From positions 1 to 64,000 of the forward strand of contig VXIS01000106.1 of the NCBI GenBank assembly GCA_008704415.1: a stretch of 64,000 nucleotides of DNA, written 5' to 3'. Made by a program: the position numbers and the translations under genes. Source of the stretch: Sphaerosporella brunnea. Taxonomy: Eukaryota; Ascomycota; Pezizomycetes; Pezizales; Pyronemataceae. The notes beneath the pieces are model-generated. The model was not told where the DNA came from. It saw nothing but the letters and a program-made list of their open reading frames with translations, and did no database searches. Positions 9,653 through 20,349 of the stretch are shown one piece after another (positions within the stretch are counted from its first letter, which is position 1; each line of letters starts with the position of its first letter).

Positions 9653-11126
9653 TAGGGTTAGATAGCGATGTAGTCAGCTTGGATAGGCCACTAACATCGT
9701 ACGGCGGTACCCCTTCAGCCAAATAACGATCGATCGCCTGGTGCTGCACCACTCTCTGGCCACCAAATCTGCGGCGGAAGTTGGCCGTCCCGGGTGTAGC
9801 TAGGGGTGGTGGACTCGGATCATACCCTGGCCTGGGCTTGCGGCATCCTCTTGGCCGGACCTGTTTGGGGTTGTGGGCGCACGTGGCGCAGGGGACTCGG
9901 ACGGTTGCTTTGCCTGCGACAGTGTGCCCAGAATCGGGCTCGACGTGTTGTGAAGAACCTGTCAACGCTCACGCTCGAATTGACGGTTATTCACCCGCAC
10001 GCTCAGATTGGCAGTCATTCGCGCGCACGCGCAGTTCAAAAAGTTCCAGAAATACTGACTAAACTCTATTAGGCGGAGCTGTGAAAGCCTGATGAGCTCG
10101 AAGGCTGCTGGGCAGCACGCGGGCCACCGCGGTTCGCAAAGGGCCAAAAGAAGCATGTTTGGTGGAGTGACGAAAGACCGGTGCTGCTAGCAACGGCAGA
10201 GAAGGTCCCAGACAAGTCTAGCTGCGAAAGGGTGTCAATCGTCACCAGGGCGCTCGCGCTTTCGCAACTATAGGCAGCAATCGAATGCCTGCGACGCTTC
10301 AAGTTCGAACGCCCTGAATAGCGCGTTACAGCTTGGCAAACAGTAGCGCTTGAAATGCTTGACAGTTGAAGGGGTGGTAGAGCTTCGCAACGCCTGGTCA
10401 GATTCGCAACGCCTGGTGGAAAATTGCACAGCGGAAAACAAGGGTGGTCACATTTCACGTTCTAACGGCTAGGAGAACATAATATATTGGTACCACCGAG
10501 ACCGACGGCTGGCTGGTCACGCTTCACATTCCCATGGCTGGTAGGGCCTCAAAAGGAAGCGAGATATTCGCGACGGCAGTAAAACTTCGCAGCCCAACGC
10601 CAGCAGGAGATCGAGAGGATTGTAGATCTTGGGTAGGGCGTTGCGATTCGCACCGCCGGTTGCACCTTGGAACGATGATAGAGCTTTCCAACTTGAGGCT
10701 ATCTTAGAACTTAAACAACGACGGAGTTTGGCAGACCCATGACTACGTATCGCAATATTGCTTGATATGTGTATTATCACCAAAGGGATCCCAAACGGCG
10801 ACGGTGAGCAGTAGAAACCATGGTAGAGCTTTGCAACGCCGACGAGAGCCCCAATGCCGGTGGGGCTTCTCAACGACAATCAAGATTCGCACCGCCAAAA
10901 TTCACAACGCCGGTTGCGAGAGGAACCAATTATAGACCTTCGCGACAGCGAAGAAATGCCCAGTGTCGATCAGTTTCCCGATGGCAGTTGAGATTCATGA
11001 TAGTCGTTCCCGCCACTGAAGACGATCACAACGCCGACAAAATTTACAAGAGCTGAGACGATGGTAGACCTTCGCTGGGCCGATGAAGGTGGCTTCCCAG
11101 GATGTGTCGGAAACCAAGAAGAGCTT
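9653..11126. repeat. Non-coding region rich in degenerate short repeats
   Basis: No gene is seen. From about 10150 to 11090, variants of GGTAGAGCTTCGCAACGCC recur (for example near 10376, 10675, 10818, 10935 and 11060), mixed with GATTCGCA(A/C)CGCC. Spacing is irregular, so this is not a simple tandem array. Confidence 0.4.
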
Positions 11127-11400
11127 CTAAAGGTCAGGAAAAATCTTCGGTTGTGTTGTGGGGTGTACCACCACCGCGTCTACAGCGGCTCTGCCGCTTC
11201 GGCTACCGAATTGTCCTCCGTGAAGCCAAGAGCCTGACTCGGCAGCGCTCACCAGTCTACCGGTTACCACTCGCTCTATGACCTTGCCCAAGCAGCACAG
11301 GAGCGAAATGACTCGGTGCGATCGGGCCTTGGAATAGTCGTCTTTGCCGGGCTTCGGGATGACCACCCCAGTGGCCTGTCGCCATGGCTTTGGCTGGTAT
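11127..11400 (-). pseudogene. LINE reverse transcriptase fragment
   Basis: One minus-strand frame encodes part of a non-LTR reverse transcriptase: VVIPKPGKDDYSKARSHR, ISLLCCLGKVIERVV and GGQFGSRSGRAAVDAV are the conserved finger/palm blocks before the catalytic YADD, which is missing. It ends at a stop at 11127. The fragment may belong to the same Tad-like family as the LINE 3' ends nearby, but they are not contiguous. Confidence 0.75.
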
Positions 11401-11539
11401 ATGTAGAGGTCTAAGTCTATTCTGGGTTCGACCCGGGGTATCTAGCTAGGTACATCAAGCGTCACTCAACCTGCACCCAGTCCTACACCATCCATCACTC
11501 GACCCATATCCGCACCCTACATCATGGTGTAATGGACGT

Positions 11540-11727
11540 TTTCTTTCCTAGGCGCGCTTACTCTTATCACGAATCTCCTTGGCTCGGTCGTTTACCTGGT
11601 GCGATTTCCTTGATCCCTTTTCCTTATAAGGGCCGCAGGCCCCAGCAGTAGGGGGTTGCACAGTCTCTTTTTCTCTACACATATGTCATGGCCGCAAGCG
11701 GCCGAATACAATATGATTAAAACAAAA
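11540..11727 (+). mobile_element. LINE 3' end fragment
   Basis: Contains CACGAATCTCCTTGG, CGATTTCCTTGATCCC and GGGCCGCAGGCCCC, ending in hairpin GGCCGCAAGCGGCC and AATACAATATGATTAAAAC plus AAAAC. It sits directly before a hAT fragment. Confidence 0.6.
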
Positions 11728-11744
11728 CGATTACTGATCGTAGG

Positions 11745-11908
11745 TGCAGTCTGAGCGACGAGGCCATCAGCGCTCTCGAATGTCTAAAAAGCTGGTCGCG
11801 CGATGGCCTAATTTGCACAACTAACAGAGCTCGATGAAATGCTTGCGGCGCTGTCTAAAGCGGAGGTCGAAAAGCGGGAGCAAAAACAGAAACAAAAACA
11901 ACGATAAG
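11745..11908 (+). pseudogene. hAT transposase C-terminal scrap
   Basis: RRCSLSDEAISALECLKSW is the tail of a hAT dimerisation domain. A frameshift follows at about 11820, then LDEMLAALSKAEVEKRE. It resembles the C-terminus of the transposase in the element at 59443-60555 but is a different copy. Confidence 0.6.
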
Positions 11909-12571
11909 CTACGATAAGCTGGTCACTTAGAGGATCGGAGATGGTAGTTATACAGCGGTCATGTATACCAGTAAGGAAATCGACAAAAGATGTTTGCCGA
12001 CTGGCACAAGGGGACTGCGGTCAACCGCAGGCAGTCTAAGCCGTGATGCCCAAAAGACTACCAGTCCTGGTCCTGCCTTACGACTGGACCATCACGTGCG
12101 ATCTAGTCCAGTCTGGAGGGAGTAATACCACAGCAATACCGGAGCGTGGCCAGCATACCGAAGTAATTTGCAATTCCCAGTCTGCTGTGGAGCTGCGATA
12201 GCAATTTCACTCCGCGTTTTGCCATAGTATGTATACCAAACAAAGCCGGAGAAGCGTTGGTGGAGGTCGTTGCGGATTTTGGGGGTCTTGCTCCTGGTGG
12301 AAGCCATATTCTCGGCCACTGGAGCCACGCATCACGTATCAGCACCACCTTGTCGACAAGCAGGGTGGGTTTACCACTGTTTTGTTTTAACTATGGTGCA
12401 GGCAGATATAGCACTAGTTGTCGCACTGATCTTTTCGTCGGAAAGTAAGCAGCGGACACGGTGTAGATGGTGGTCAAAGGGTACGAAGTGGTGGGGACCA
12501 AAGTTCAGAGAGAACGCTAGGGCCAAGTGGACTGTGCCATCTGCGCCTGGACCGCGACCCCAATGATCAAT
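11909..12571. other. Unassigned stretch
   Basis: A minus-strand frame at 12092-12328 (ASTRSKTPKIRNDLHQRFSG...) looks possibly coding but was not recognised. It may belong to the same decayed transposon as the DDE fragment at 12572-12760. No other structure was seen. Confidence 0.3.
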
Positions 12572-12760
12572 TTATTGCTCATCTGCGCCTGGCTCTCGCT
12601 GTGAGACCCGCCGGTGACTGGTATAGACCCGCGCTCTGTACTCCTCGTCTCCAAAGGTGGCGCCTTCCCTATATGCCTGGATAATACGCTGAGTTCGTCG
12701 CCAGTACACGAAAATGAGCGATGGCTTGACAGACTCCAGAGCTTCAGGGAACGCCTCCAT
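12572..12760 (-). pseudogene. DDE transposase C-terminal fragment
   Basis: The minus-strand frame has VYWRRTQRIIQAYREG and later ARVYTSHRRVS. This resembles the C-terminal block that follows the HCELNPIE-type DDE motif in a common fungal transposase family (aromatic-rich segment, AYR.G, then K.SHR). No catalytic residues are present. A DDE fragment of similar type occurs at 41478-41702. Confidence 0.45.
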
Positions 12761-12767
12761 AAGACCT

Positions 12768-12875
12768 GATGGCTGTTAGCTACTGTTGCATTACTGGGGA
12801 AGGGTTAAATACCGGGCAGAGTGTAGTTGCATCAGGGCATAGTGCTTGCATACGCCCCAGTAATAACAGCCATCG
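12768..12875. mobile_element. Small inverted-repeat element (MITE-like)
   Basis: TGATGGCTGTTA...TTACTGGGG at the left faces CCCCAGTAATAACAGCCATC at the right; the left arm has about 10 extra bases. The interior is about 50 bases. Target duplication is not clear. Confidence 0.55.
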
Positions 12876-12903
12876 CAGAGAGAACCGCCGCCGCCGAGAG
12901 ATT

Positions 12904-13314
12904 CACTGGAGAACTTCCCGTAAGTCTATCGGGGCCGGAAAGCAAATTTCGCGCGCAATAGCTAGGGGTAGCTATTCGACCGATAGCTCGAGCGATAGGG
13001 TATGGGGCCCCCCCCCATCATCTATAATAGCAAGGCGATAGCAAAATAAATTGACATCTCACCGCGCCTTTGTCGTCGCCGCCCCCTCTGGTCTCCCGGC
13101 ATGCCGGACCCGCGGCTCACCGCAACTGTTAATTTCCGGCGGGCCCGCTCCATCTCAGCCCGGCATCATCCTTGTTACTTCTGAGGGCGTAGAGCAATAG
13201 CAACTTTGGTTTTTGAGTGAATCTCACGGGAAGCACCCCGTTCTATTGCGTTGCTATCCCAGATTTCTCCACTTGCTATCCGGCCCCAATAGACTTAAGG
13301 GAAGTTCTCCACTG
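12904..13314. mobile_element. 411-base MITE in a copia LTR
   Basis: TIRs of about 40 bases begin CA(C/G)TGGAGAACTTCCC and continue AAGTCTAT(C/T)GGGGCCGG. The right end abuts the LTR sequence GTGTCGCAG. Ends of CASTG type suggest hAT, but an 8-base duplication is not intact. Confidence 0.6.
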
Positions 13315-13381
13315 GTGTCGCAGTTCATACTCGGATGTTATAGAGTGACGCACACTCCATAACTCAACACTCCCCCTATCC
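13315..13381 (-). repeat. Copia-type 3' LTR start and polypurine tract
   Basis: On the minus strand a purine-rich tract (GGATAGGGGGAG, 13370-13381) leads straight into TGTTGAGTTATGGAGTG, the start of the LTR also found at 9598. The LTR is then cut by the MITE at 12904-13314. Confidence 0.65.
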
Positions 13382-13445
13382 GAGCATGAACTGCATATCC
13401 CAAATGCCTCCTATTCCCGTAAATTCCTCCGATCCTTCCAAACCG

Positions 13446-15363
13446 TCATAATCGGTGCTCATATTCGAGTTCCGTTATGTTGTACCCATTCACAGTCGGA
13501 GTACCGCATGCATCATCCCTCCCCCTATCGGAGCATAAACGGCATCCAATTCCACCAAAGTTTCCCATCCCCATCGAATCGTCACCATTCGGATCCTCGG
13601 CCAAACCGACCATGGTGCCTCCCGAAGTATAGGTCTCCACCTCGTCTGGTGCAGTCTTTGTCCTTTTCGCCGCGTGCGGTTCGTAACCTCTTGATTTGCA
13701 GTTGTCGTCCTTGTTGAAATCGCCCAGAAAAGACGTCTGTCGATCGTTCCGGTATTGCTGTTGCTTGCTGGCGATGCCGGCATTCACTATCCCGGGGACC
13801 GTCTTCTGCAACTCCATCTGCCTTTCGTAGCCAACTTTATCTTCGGCAGAAGCGGCTTTGTTGCTCTTTCGGTCTTCAAGGAAACGAGCTCTGTTGTCGG
13901 CGAAACGAGGTCGGTTCGGCTTTCTCTCTTCAGCGGAGATAGCTTTCTTGTCACCGGAGCTAGTTCCCTCCATCTCTCCCCCTTCGGCGAAAGAAGCTCT
14001 GTCCCGCTCTCCGCCATAATAAGCCCTGTCTTTGGCAAAAGCGGTTTTCTTTTTCTTTATCTTTTTCGCCGAACTACATTTCCTCCGGCTCCCACTTTTC
14101 GGCGAAACGAGCATTCTTGTCGGCGAATTCGGCTCTATCCGCCTCTCGTATCCAGCTTTGTCCTGCTTTCCATGACTCTGGTATCCGGTTCTGTCTGCGG
14201 CGAATGCAGCTGTCGGTTTGGCAATACTAGCTCTTTCTTCGGCGACAGCCGCCCTCTCTGCCGCAAAAGCAGCTTGCTCTTTTGCCAAAGCAGCTCTTGC
14301 CTTGGCCAAACTGGCTCTCTCTTCGGCGACAGCAGCCCTTTCGTCAGCCAAAGCAGCTCTCTCCCTGGCGAAAGCTCTAGCCATCGATTTGTCTGTTTCG
14401 GCTTCGCTGTGATCCATGAAAACCGGCATCGGGATGGGGGAAGAAGCTGCAAGCGGATGCCATTTGGATGTCAACAGTACGTAATCGGTGCTCGTTGCCG
14501 CTTTGGTTTCAGGCGTTTCGACCTTCTGGCTAGACTTATGGTTCTCCTTTCGGTTTCGACAGTGTCGTTTCATGTGGCCCATCATGCCGCAGTACCAGCA
14601 ACTTAGTCCTGCCCCGTTTCCATCCTTGATATGCATCGCCGCATCCGTCAAAGCAGATGCCGCATCCGTCGCTGCTGCCGCCTTCACAGCAGGTATCGAT
14701 CTCTCACATCGCTCCATTCGCTTGAGGATCTTTGTCAAACCGCAGTCGTCGGCGTCTATCATATCCAGGATTTCGGTCCGGAGGTAACTCCAACGGGGAT
14801 CGTCTGGTAGGCCTTTATGCATGATAGTAGCCATCAATCTGTCGTCGATCACGGTGCCGGCTGCCTTGCATGTCGCAGCAGTCGTCGGCAGTCTACTCTG
14901 ATATTCGGCCATAGTAGTGAAATTTGCCCTCTTAGTCTCCAGCAACGCGGTCAGGCCTGCCATCGGGTTCCGTTTCGCGGTCCGTTGATATTCGTCGGCT
15001 ATCGCATCCCATAGATTCTTCGGGGTAGCCAAGGTCTCGTCGTCTTCGTATTTCGTTAAGATGGAGCTATGTAGGGCGGAGAGTATCAACGCTCTCACTC
15101 TCTCCTGATCTCCTCGAAATCGGTTAAGGTCGGCCGTATATTGATACCAGTAGTTGAGGTATGTCGAATCGTTACACTGTGGGTCATCGTTGTCTGTTGA
15201 AATGACTTGTCGAGCCTTGGGGGATCGCCGGCGGTTTCGGCTGGTTTCTGTGACCGGATATCAAATTATATAGTCCCGCTCCTTCCAGATGGCGTTTCAT
15301 CGCCCTTGCCCATACTGGATAGTTATCGCCCTGGAGCAGCTGGATTGGCTGCGTCGCCATCAT
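13446..15363 (-). pseudogene. Copia-type gag with zinc knuckle and long charged helix
   Basis: Starts at ATG 15363 (MMATQPIQLLQGDNYPVWA), the usual copia gag N-terminus. A one-base frameshift near 15217 at a C5 run separates this from the main frame (to 13446). The main frame has the gag core (LWDAIADEYQ, MHKGLPDDPRW) and a CCHC zinc knuckle (CWYCGMMGHMKRHC). It then carries roughly 250 residues of alanine/glutamate/arginine repeats with a period near seven (ALADERA, AVAEERA, SLAKARA), degenerating towards the C-terminus; this would form a coiled coil or single alpha helix. No protease, integrase or RT follows: the stop is about 65 bases before the polypurine tract. That matches a gag-only non-autonomous element, now frameshifted. 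A C-rich frame on the opposite strand (13755-14606) is its shadow. Confidence 0.8.
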
Positions 15364-15917
15364 GATCGTTTCTCTTCTGCTATTTGTAAGCTCTAGTTGT
15401 TTTTCGTCCACAACTTCAGGCAATCGGGGTAAGCTGTAGTCGTCTTCTTCTCGCGGACGGCTCTCCAAGCTTCAGCTGCCTTTTCGCCTACAGATTCGGG
15501 TCTTCTCGCTTTTATCGTAGCAAGTGTATCGACCTTCGATATCGATCTCGTCTTCGATTCTTCGCGGTCTGCAGCTCTCGGGTTTTCGGTGGGCTACAAC
15601 TCAGGCTTTCGGTAAGCTAAGATCAATTCTTCTCGTATCCGCAAGCGATCCTCCAAGCTCCAGTTGTCTTATGCCCACAACTCAGGCTTCCGTTGAGCTA
15701 CAACCGTTTCGCCGTTTCCGAAAACGATTCTCCAAGCTCCAGTTGTCTGATATCCACAACTTCCGGACTTCCGCTGCTCAAATCGCGTCCGCAGCAGCGA
15801 CAGCTGTCAATACCCACAGCTCCGGGTTCTGGCTGCTCGACTTTCTCCGTCGCAGCTCCTTTGTCGACCTTCGTCGTCGCTTCTCGTTCTGGGGTTGTCT
15901 GTTCTCAGTCAAGCCGT
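15364..15917 (-). repeat. 5' untranslated leader with degenerate ~90-base repeats
   Basis: Lies between primer site and gag start. Blocks like CTCCAAGCTCCAGTTGTCT...CCACAACT recur at about 15462, 15651, 15731 and 15800 (plus-strand reading). The position suits a packaging or translation-control region, by analogy only. Confidence 0.5.
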
Positions 15918-15935
15918 AGCGCCGGGCTCATAACC
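15918..15935 (-). promoter_or_regulatory. Primer-binding site for half initiator-Met tRNA
   Basis: The minus strand reads GGTTATGAGCCCGGCGCT directly after the LTR end CAACA. The complement, GCGCCGGGCTCATAACC, matches the anticodon arm of fungal initiator tRNA-Met (anticodon CAT) at all but one base. Some copia elements are primed by a tRNA-iMet cleaved at this place. Confidence 0.7.
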
Positions 15936-16060
15936 TGTTGAGGCTATAGACGGAGTCGCTGTCTATAGCCGTTGCCGACGTTCACGCAGTGGGCTTTAAG
16001 GACGTCGGTAGAAGTGATGAATTCAAGGTACGGAGCTAAGTGCACGGTTTTGCACTTAAG
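15936..16060 (-). repeat. 3' part of copia 5' LTR
   Basis: Ends in CAACA at 15936 next to the primer site. The start of this LTR (TGTTGAG...) was not found to the right, so the LTR is truncated or diverged. Confidence 0.4.
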
Positions 16061-16802
16061 GTAACTCTAAGGGCCTGTTTGGATAGCTCGGCACTTAGGC
16101 GAAACGGCGGTATTTCGCAACTTCAGAGCAGAAATACCGAGACGCCGTTTGGGTGACCTCGGTATCCAACTTCAAAGATCAGAACAGAACCGGAACCGTG
16201 AAGCTCTGCACGCAAAAATTTATACTGACCTCCAGAGGTCAGTTTCTCTCCGTATGGGCATCCATCTCTCGCGTAGCCACACAATGTTTCGCGTAATTCC
16301 CCGCCACCTACCGTCCATTATTTGATGAATCCCCTGCACCAACTCCAGCGATCAAGGTTATCCACCATGAAACGCGACTACCAATTCACTACAAGCTCAA
16401 CCTCCGAGTCTGAGTTTGTGAAACCTCACTACGATAAAATGGTTGTGTTTGAGGGCAGGTATTCGGCGGCAGAGCGTCAGAGCACTTGGAGGAGTTGGGC
16501 GCGATGCTGTGTCGTTGGAATATGATGTCACCATGATGGTACATGTCTATGACTTGGGGGTTCATCCAAGCGTTCTCCCATCGGTGTCGGTAGCAGTTCA
16601 AGTTGCAACTACCGAGCTGTCTTGAAAAATAGCTACCGATACCGACGTTAGAACGATACCGATACCGAGGAGCTCCGCAGTTGCTATGGCAGACCGCCCG
16701 CTTCCCCATCAGCTCCGCATGGTCTCAGTCGCCACGGCAAGGGCAGACCACCCACTTCTAAGTTCTTCAACGCTTCTCTAATGCTTCCCCCACGCTTCTC
16801 CA
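16061..16802. other. Unassigned, possible Harbinger-type end
   Basis: At about 16070, TAAGGGCCTGTTTGGATAG resembles a PIF/Harbinger terminus with its TAA target, but no partner end was identified. No gene is seen. A short run of ACCGATACC-type repeats lies near 16635-16675. Confidence 0.3.
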
Positions 16803-17030
16803 ATGCGCGCTGACAATGCTGAGCAGACCGACGTCCTGCAGTGGTGGCAGGCCAACATGCCTCGATTTCCCCGGCTGTCAGCCATGGCTGCCGATTTCTG
16901 TGCGGCGCCAGCCACCAGCGTCCAGGCATTAGAGGTTTTCTCCGGCGCTGGTGATTTGATTACCATGAATCGGAACCGTATGACACCTGAAACTGCGGAA
17001 GCCCGAATGTGCGCAAGATATTGGCTGTAG
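16803..17030 (+). pseudogene. hAT transposase C-terminal fragment
   Basis: One frame encodes the hAT dimerisation domain: WWQANMPRFPRLSAMA, PATSV, EVFSGAGDLIT, RNRMTPETAEARMCARYWL, then a stop. The usual VERVFS is QALEVFS here. Only this end is preserved. A TAGTGATGGGC motif follows at 17030, possibly the end of another element. Confidence 0.75.
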
Positions 17031-17189
17031 TGATGGGCACAACCTGGAGGTCGACCGGGTCGACTTTCAGAGTCTAGGTTGCAAGTCGAGGATTGGTCGC
17101 CGACCTGGAGTGGTGATAGCTTTATGGGCCATTCGCAGCCTGAGTGCGCGCGGCGAGCGTTCTATCTACAGCGTTCTATCTACATTTAT
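17031..17189. other. Spacer between hAT fragments
   Basis: Starts with TAGTGATGGGCACAACC, similar to the hAT-type end at 52914. No coding signal. Confidence 0.3.
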
Positions 17190-17701
17190 CCATCTACACT
17201 CGTTGCTGCTGACTTCCAGTCCCCGCGTTACTACTAGTAATGTCTGCCAGTTCGTCCACCAGGGTGCCCATATCCTCGTCGATGTCCTCCAGGAGGCCCG
17301 CATCCTCCAAGAGGCCCGCATCCTCGTTCCCCGGCCCGGGGCCGTCGTCATCTGGTAGATAGTGATCCACCAAACACTCGTGCTCCTGACCGTCCTCTTG
17401 ACACCCGCTCGAGAGAAAACCCGTTCACTACCACAAGAGTGAGCCTGAGTATATCACCGGGGGCGTCTGGGCATAGTATGGGACAGAGGATCCGGGAATG
17501 CCAGCGTAGTCCCACGCAACCTTTGCCAGGTGGGGGTATTCGAGCTTCCTCACCCTCAGCCGGTATGGATCCAGCTGAGGCGTTTGGATCAATCCTCAAT
17601 AATACCTTCCGCCGGTAGAGGTACCACTGGAACGTCTTTGGCGTGCCAGTGTTTGGTGTGAGGATCTGCTCCTCGGGGAAGTGCGCGCTCAGGGCATCTA
17701 T
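17190..17701 (-). pseudogene. hAT transposase C-terminal fragment, second family
   Basis: The minus strand shows RKLEYPHLAKVAWDYAGI and PGSSVP, the core of the hAT dimerisation domain. In a shifted frame, ECLVDHYLPDDDGPGPGNED and a strongly acidic tail follow, ending at about 17190. At least one stop and two frameshifts break it. An LTR abuts it at 17702. Confidence 0.6.
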
Positions 17702-18298
17702 TGTAACATTTCCGTGAGATTCTCCGCTCCGCTTGCTCAGAAGCGAAGAACTCAGAGCCTTTGTGTATTCGACTTGAAGTACACCAGGTTGACAAAGAGG
17801 CGACGAGGTTCACCGATCAACTCAGTATATTGAAGTAGTCGATACAATCTTGACTGCACAGAAAAGCGTGAGGAAAGGAGAGACAGAGAAGGAAATGCTC
17901 GCGGCCTTTATAGCTAACGAGCGCGTAAGGAAAGCAAGGAAAACAAGGAAATAGCTACTACATGACCTCATACATGATCTCGTTGCCGTTCGATAGAAAT
18001 GAAGTCATAAGGAGCGAAAAACAGGAGAAGCGGAGGTCTAGAACCTTCGGTAGAGGCCTAGAACCTTTGGTACAGCTCAAACAAGGAAAGGAAGGAAGCG
18101 CGAAGAAAGCAGAACAATAATGAACTCATACTCGACTCATAATGACCTTGCTGCTTTGGAGTTTTGTTGTTGTAGAAGGAAAAACAAGAAGACGGGGAGG
18201 CGCGTTGTTGCGGCCGGGGTGGTTCACGAATTACCCGATCGGGAATAGCCGAGCGCGCGCTTAACGAACCGCGCAACCTCACTTCAACCACAGCGACA
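17702..18298 (-). repeat. LTR of about 597 bases
   Basis: On the minus strand a T/G-rich tract (GTTTTTTGAGG, 18299-18309) precedes TGTCGCTGTGG; the LTR ends ATGTTACA at 17702. It contains a TATA box (GCTATAAAGG, about 17904-17913 rc) and a segment TATCGACTACTTCAATATACTG close to one in the 2936-3448 LTR. Internal sequence to the right (to about 18480) was not recognised. Confidence 0.55.
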
Positions 18299-18309
18299 CC
18301 TCAAAAAAC

Positions 18310-19019
18310 AACATTAAAAACACACAACAAAAAATAGAGAAGAGAACAACGATAAAAGAAGGCGTAATCTCCTTACATCGCGGTGCAATCTGGAAACTAC
18401 TATGACTACTCTGCACCCACCATAATGCCCCGACAGAGTCCTGAAGAAAGGTCCAGCACAATCGATGTTTCCTGTTCAGGACTCTGGCTCGCTTAGTGAT
18501 GATCACGTTCTCGTTCCAGCACGTGCGGGGCGGTGGGGCGCACGGAACGTTCCATCCGCGAATGGAACGGGAGGAACGTTCGTTCTCCCATAGAAATTTA
18601 ATTTTTGGCTGTGTGTGACGCAACCGCATCGTGCTATGTCTTCAACTATACTGCGCCCGCGAAAACCCCAACGCCTACACCACCACCACCACCACCACGC
18701 CCACGCTGTACAACACGAAGTCGAGAGTCATTATGGGTGCCACTATGGATTTGACAAGTCGCAAGGCGTGGATTCCGAGTCTGAGCGGTCGCTATGGTAA
18801 GCTGCCAAGTGAGGTGGAGGGGGAGATGCCGGGAGGGGCGGGAGGGCTCGGAGGGCTGGGAGTACCGGGAGATTGACATGCGCAGTGCTAATGAGTTAAT
18901 GTGTAGACAAAATCCATGATGCAGCGACAATCACTCTCCGTAAGGCAACAGATATGCGCAAATCGTTTACCAGTTACATATACGTCCGAAAGCTCATGAT
19001 TAGAAAAGAGCCGGAGGAC
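18310..19019. other. Unassigned stretch upstream of hAT fragment
   Basis: Holds a CAC/ACC microsatellite at about 18678-18700 and GGAACGTTC inverted motifs near 18540-18580. No convincing gene is seen. Confidence 0.3.
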
Positions 19020-19957
19020 CCTACGATCCATCGTGTGACGTGCACACTGTGTACCAGCCCGGTGGACCATGGATCCCACGGACACACCGGAGGGTACTGG
19101 CCACAGGCAGCGGCGCAGGAAACATAATCCGGGCCTTTTACCAAGCACCTGCAGCGAAATCATCGAGAATTTCCACGCTCCTGGGACGAAGGGAAGAAAA
19201 TTATCCGCGACAACGACCTCGAGAATAAACGGCAGCGGGTACTAGACGAAGTGGAGTGGAAGAGGCGAAGACCCGGTGAACCCTTTAATCGAGAGGTGTT
19301 CCGGAAGCTCCTGTCCCTGGCGGTTGTCTCCAGCAATTGCGCCCTGTCAATCGTGGAGAATGAGGAATGGCGCGATTTTTTCAAATATCTCGAGCCGGAG
19401 GTTGAGATGATCTCGCGTCACACGCTTCGTCGAGATATCGTGGCTTTGTTTGACGGTAAAAAGAACTGTATCAAGGGGTTCTTGCGCGACCATGTTAACA
19501 GCGGTCAAAAGGTTAGCCTGACCCTCGATACTTGGTCGTCAACCAGTATGGTTCCGTTTCTCGCAATTACCTGCCATTTTGTGAGAAGGCAACCGCAAGC
19601 AATCCCCGGTGGCATCACCTACAAATATGAATCGTTTCTCCTCAACTTTGAACCCCTCCAGGGCTCGCACAACGCTGAAAATCAAGCGAAGTCTGTGGCA
19701 AACTGTCTGGAACAGTATGGAATTAATTCTGTGCAGTGTATTACAGCGATCAATGCAGCGGTCAACATGCAATCAATGACCAAATTGGAGGACGTAGTAC
19801 CTGATTTTTCACGGAAAGATTGCAGCGTGGGCTGCATGGCCCATGCTCTGAATCTCAGCGCCCAAAAAATCCTGAAGGAACTCAAAGCGGATGTGGACCC
19901 AGTCAATGAGTCTGAACCCAACCAGACCTGCCAACCCTATAGGCAGTTTACCGGGTA
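19020..19957 (+). pseudogene. hAT transposase, BED finger and core, truncated
   Basis: A BED-type zinc finger (CTLC ... HLQRNH) at about 19035-19160 contains an in-frame TAA (about 19123). The frame then stays open through RPGEPFNREVFRKLL, SLTLDTWSSTSMVPFLAIT (the first catalytic Asp region of hAT) and a CxxHxLNL-like block (GCMAHALNLSAQKIL). It stops at 19957, well before the C-terminal dimerisation domain, so roughly half the enzyme is lost. The TAA could come from CAA by C-to-T change. Confidence 0.8.
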
Positions 19958-20349
19958 AACTAGCAACCCAGTTCATTTGACCTGACAGTTCGCAGTTTTG
20001 CGGTGCAGTTCTGGCCCGCGGGGAACCAGCTCGTACGGTTTGCGGGAGCCGGTGGAACCAGGGAACGGCCGTACACCAGTTAAACGGCGCAGCTAAACAG
20101 TAAACCAGGTCGCGACGTCATCCTGAACTCATTACCATGCGACCGGAGCGTAACCTTATGCGCAGAGCTCCGCCATGCGCAAGTGCGGATATCCGTACCA
20201 CCCTCGTACATGCCGCGACGCCTCCAAAATGAGTTCCATTGTCGATGATACGAGCAGCCTCACCGCGTTAACCGCCTGCGCGGCAGCAAAGTCAAGCGTC
20301 GACATCTTCGGCCCCGAGCCTGAGCCCACGCGAAGCAGCCGGTGCCCCG

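Noticed and set aside
13755..14606. 283-residue plus-strand frame
   Set aside because: Exact antisense of the gag helix region; codon pattern follows the GCx-GAx repeats on the other strand.
16070..16090. PIF/Harbinger element starting GGGCCTGTTTGG
   Set aside because: Only one end was found; 12 bases are too few to call an element.
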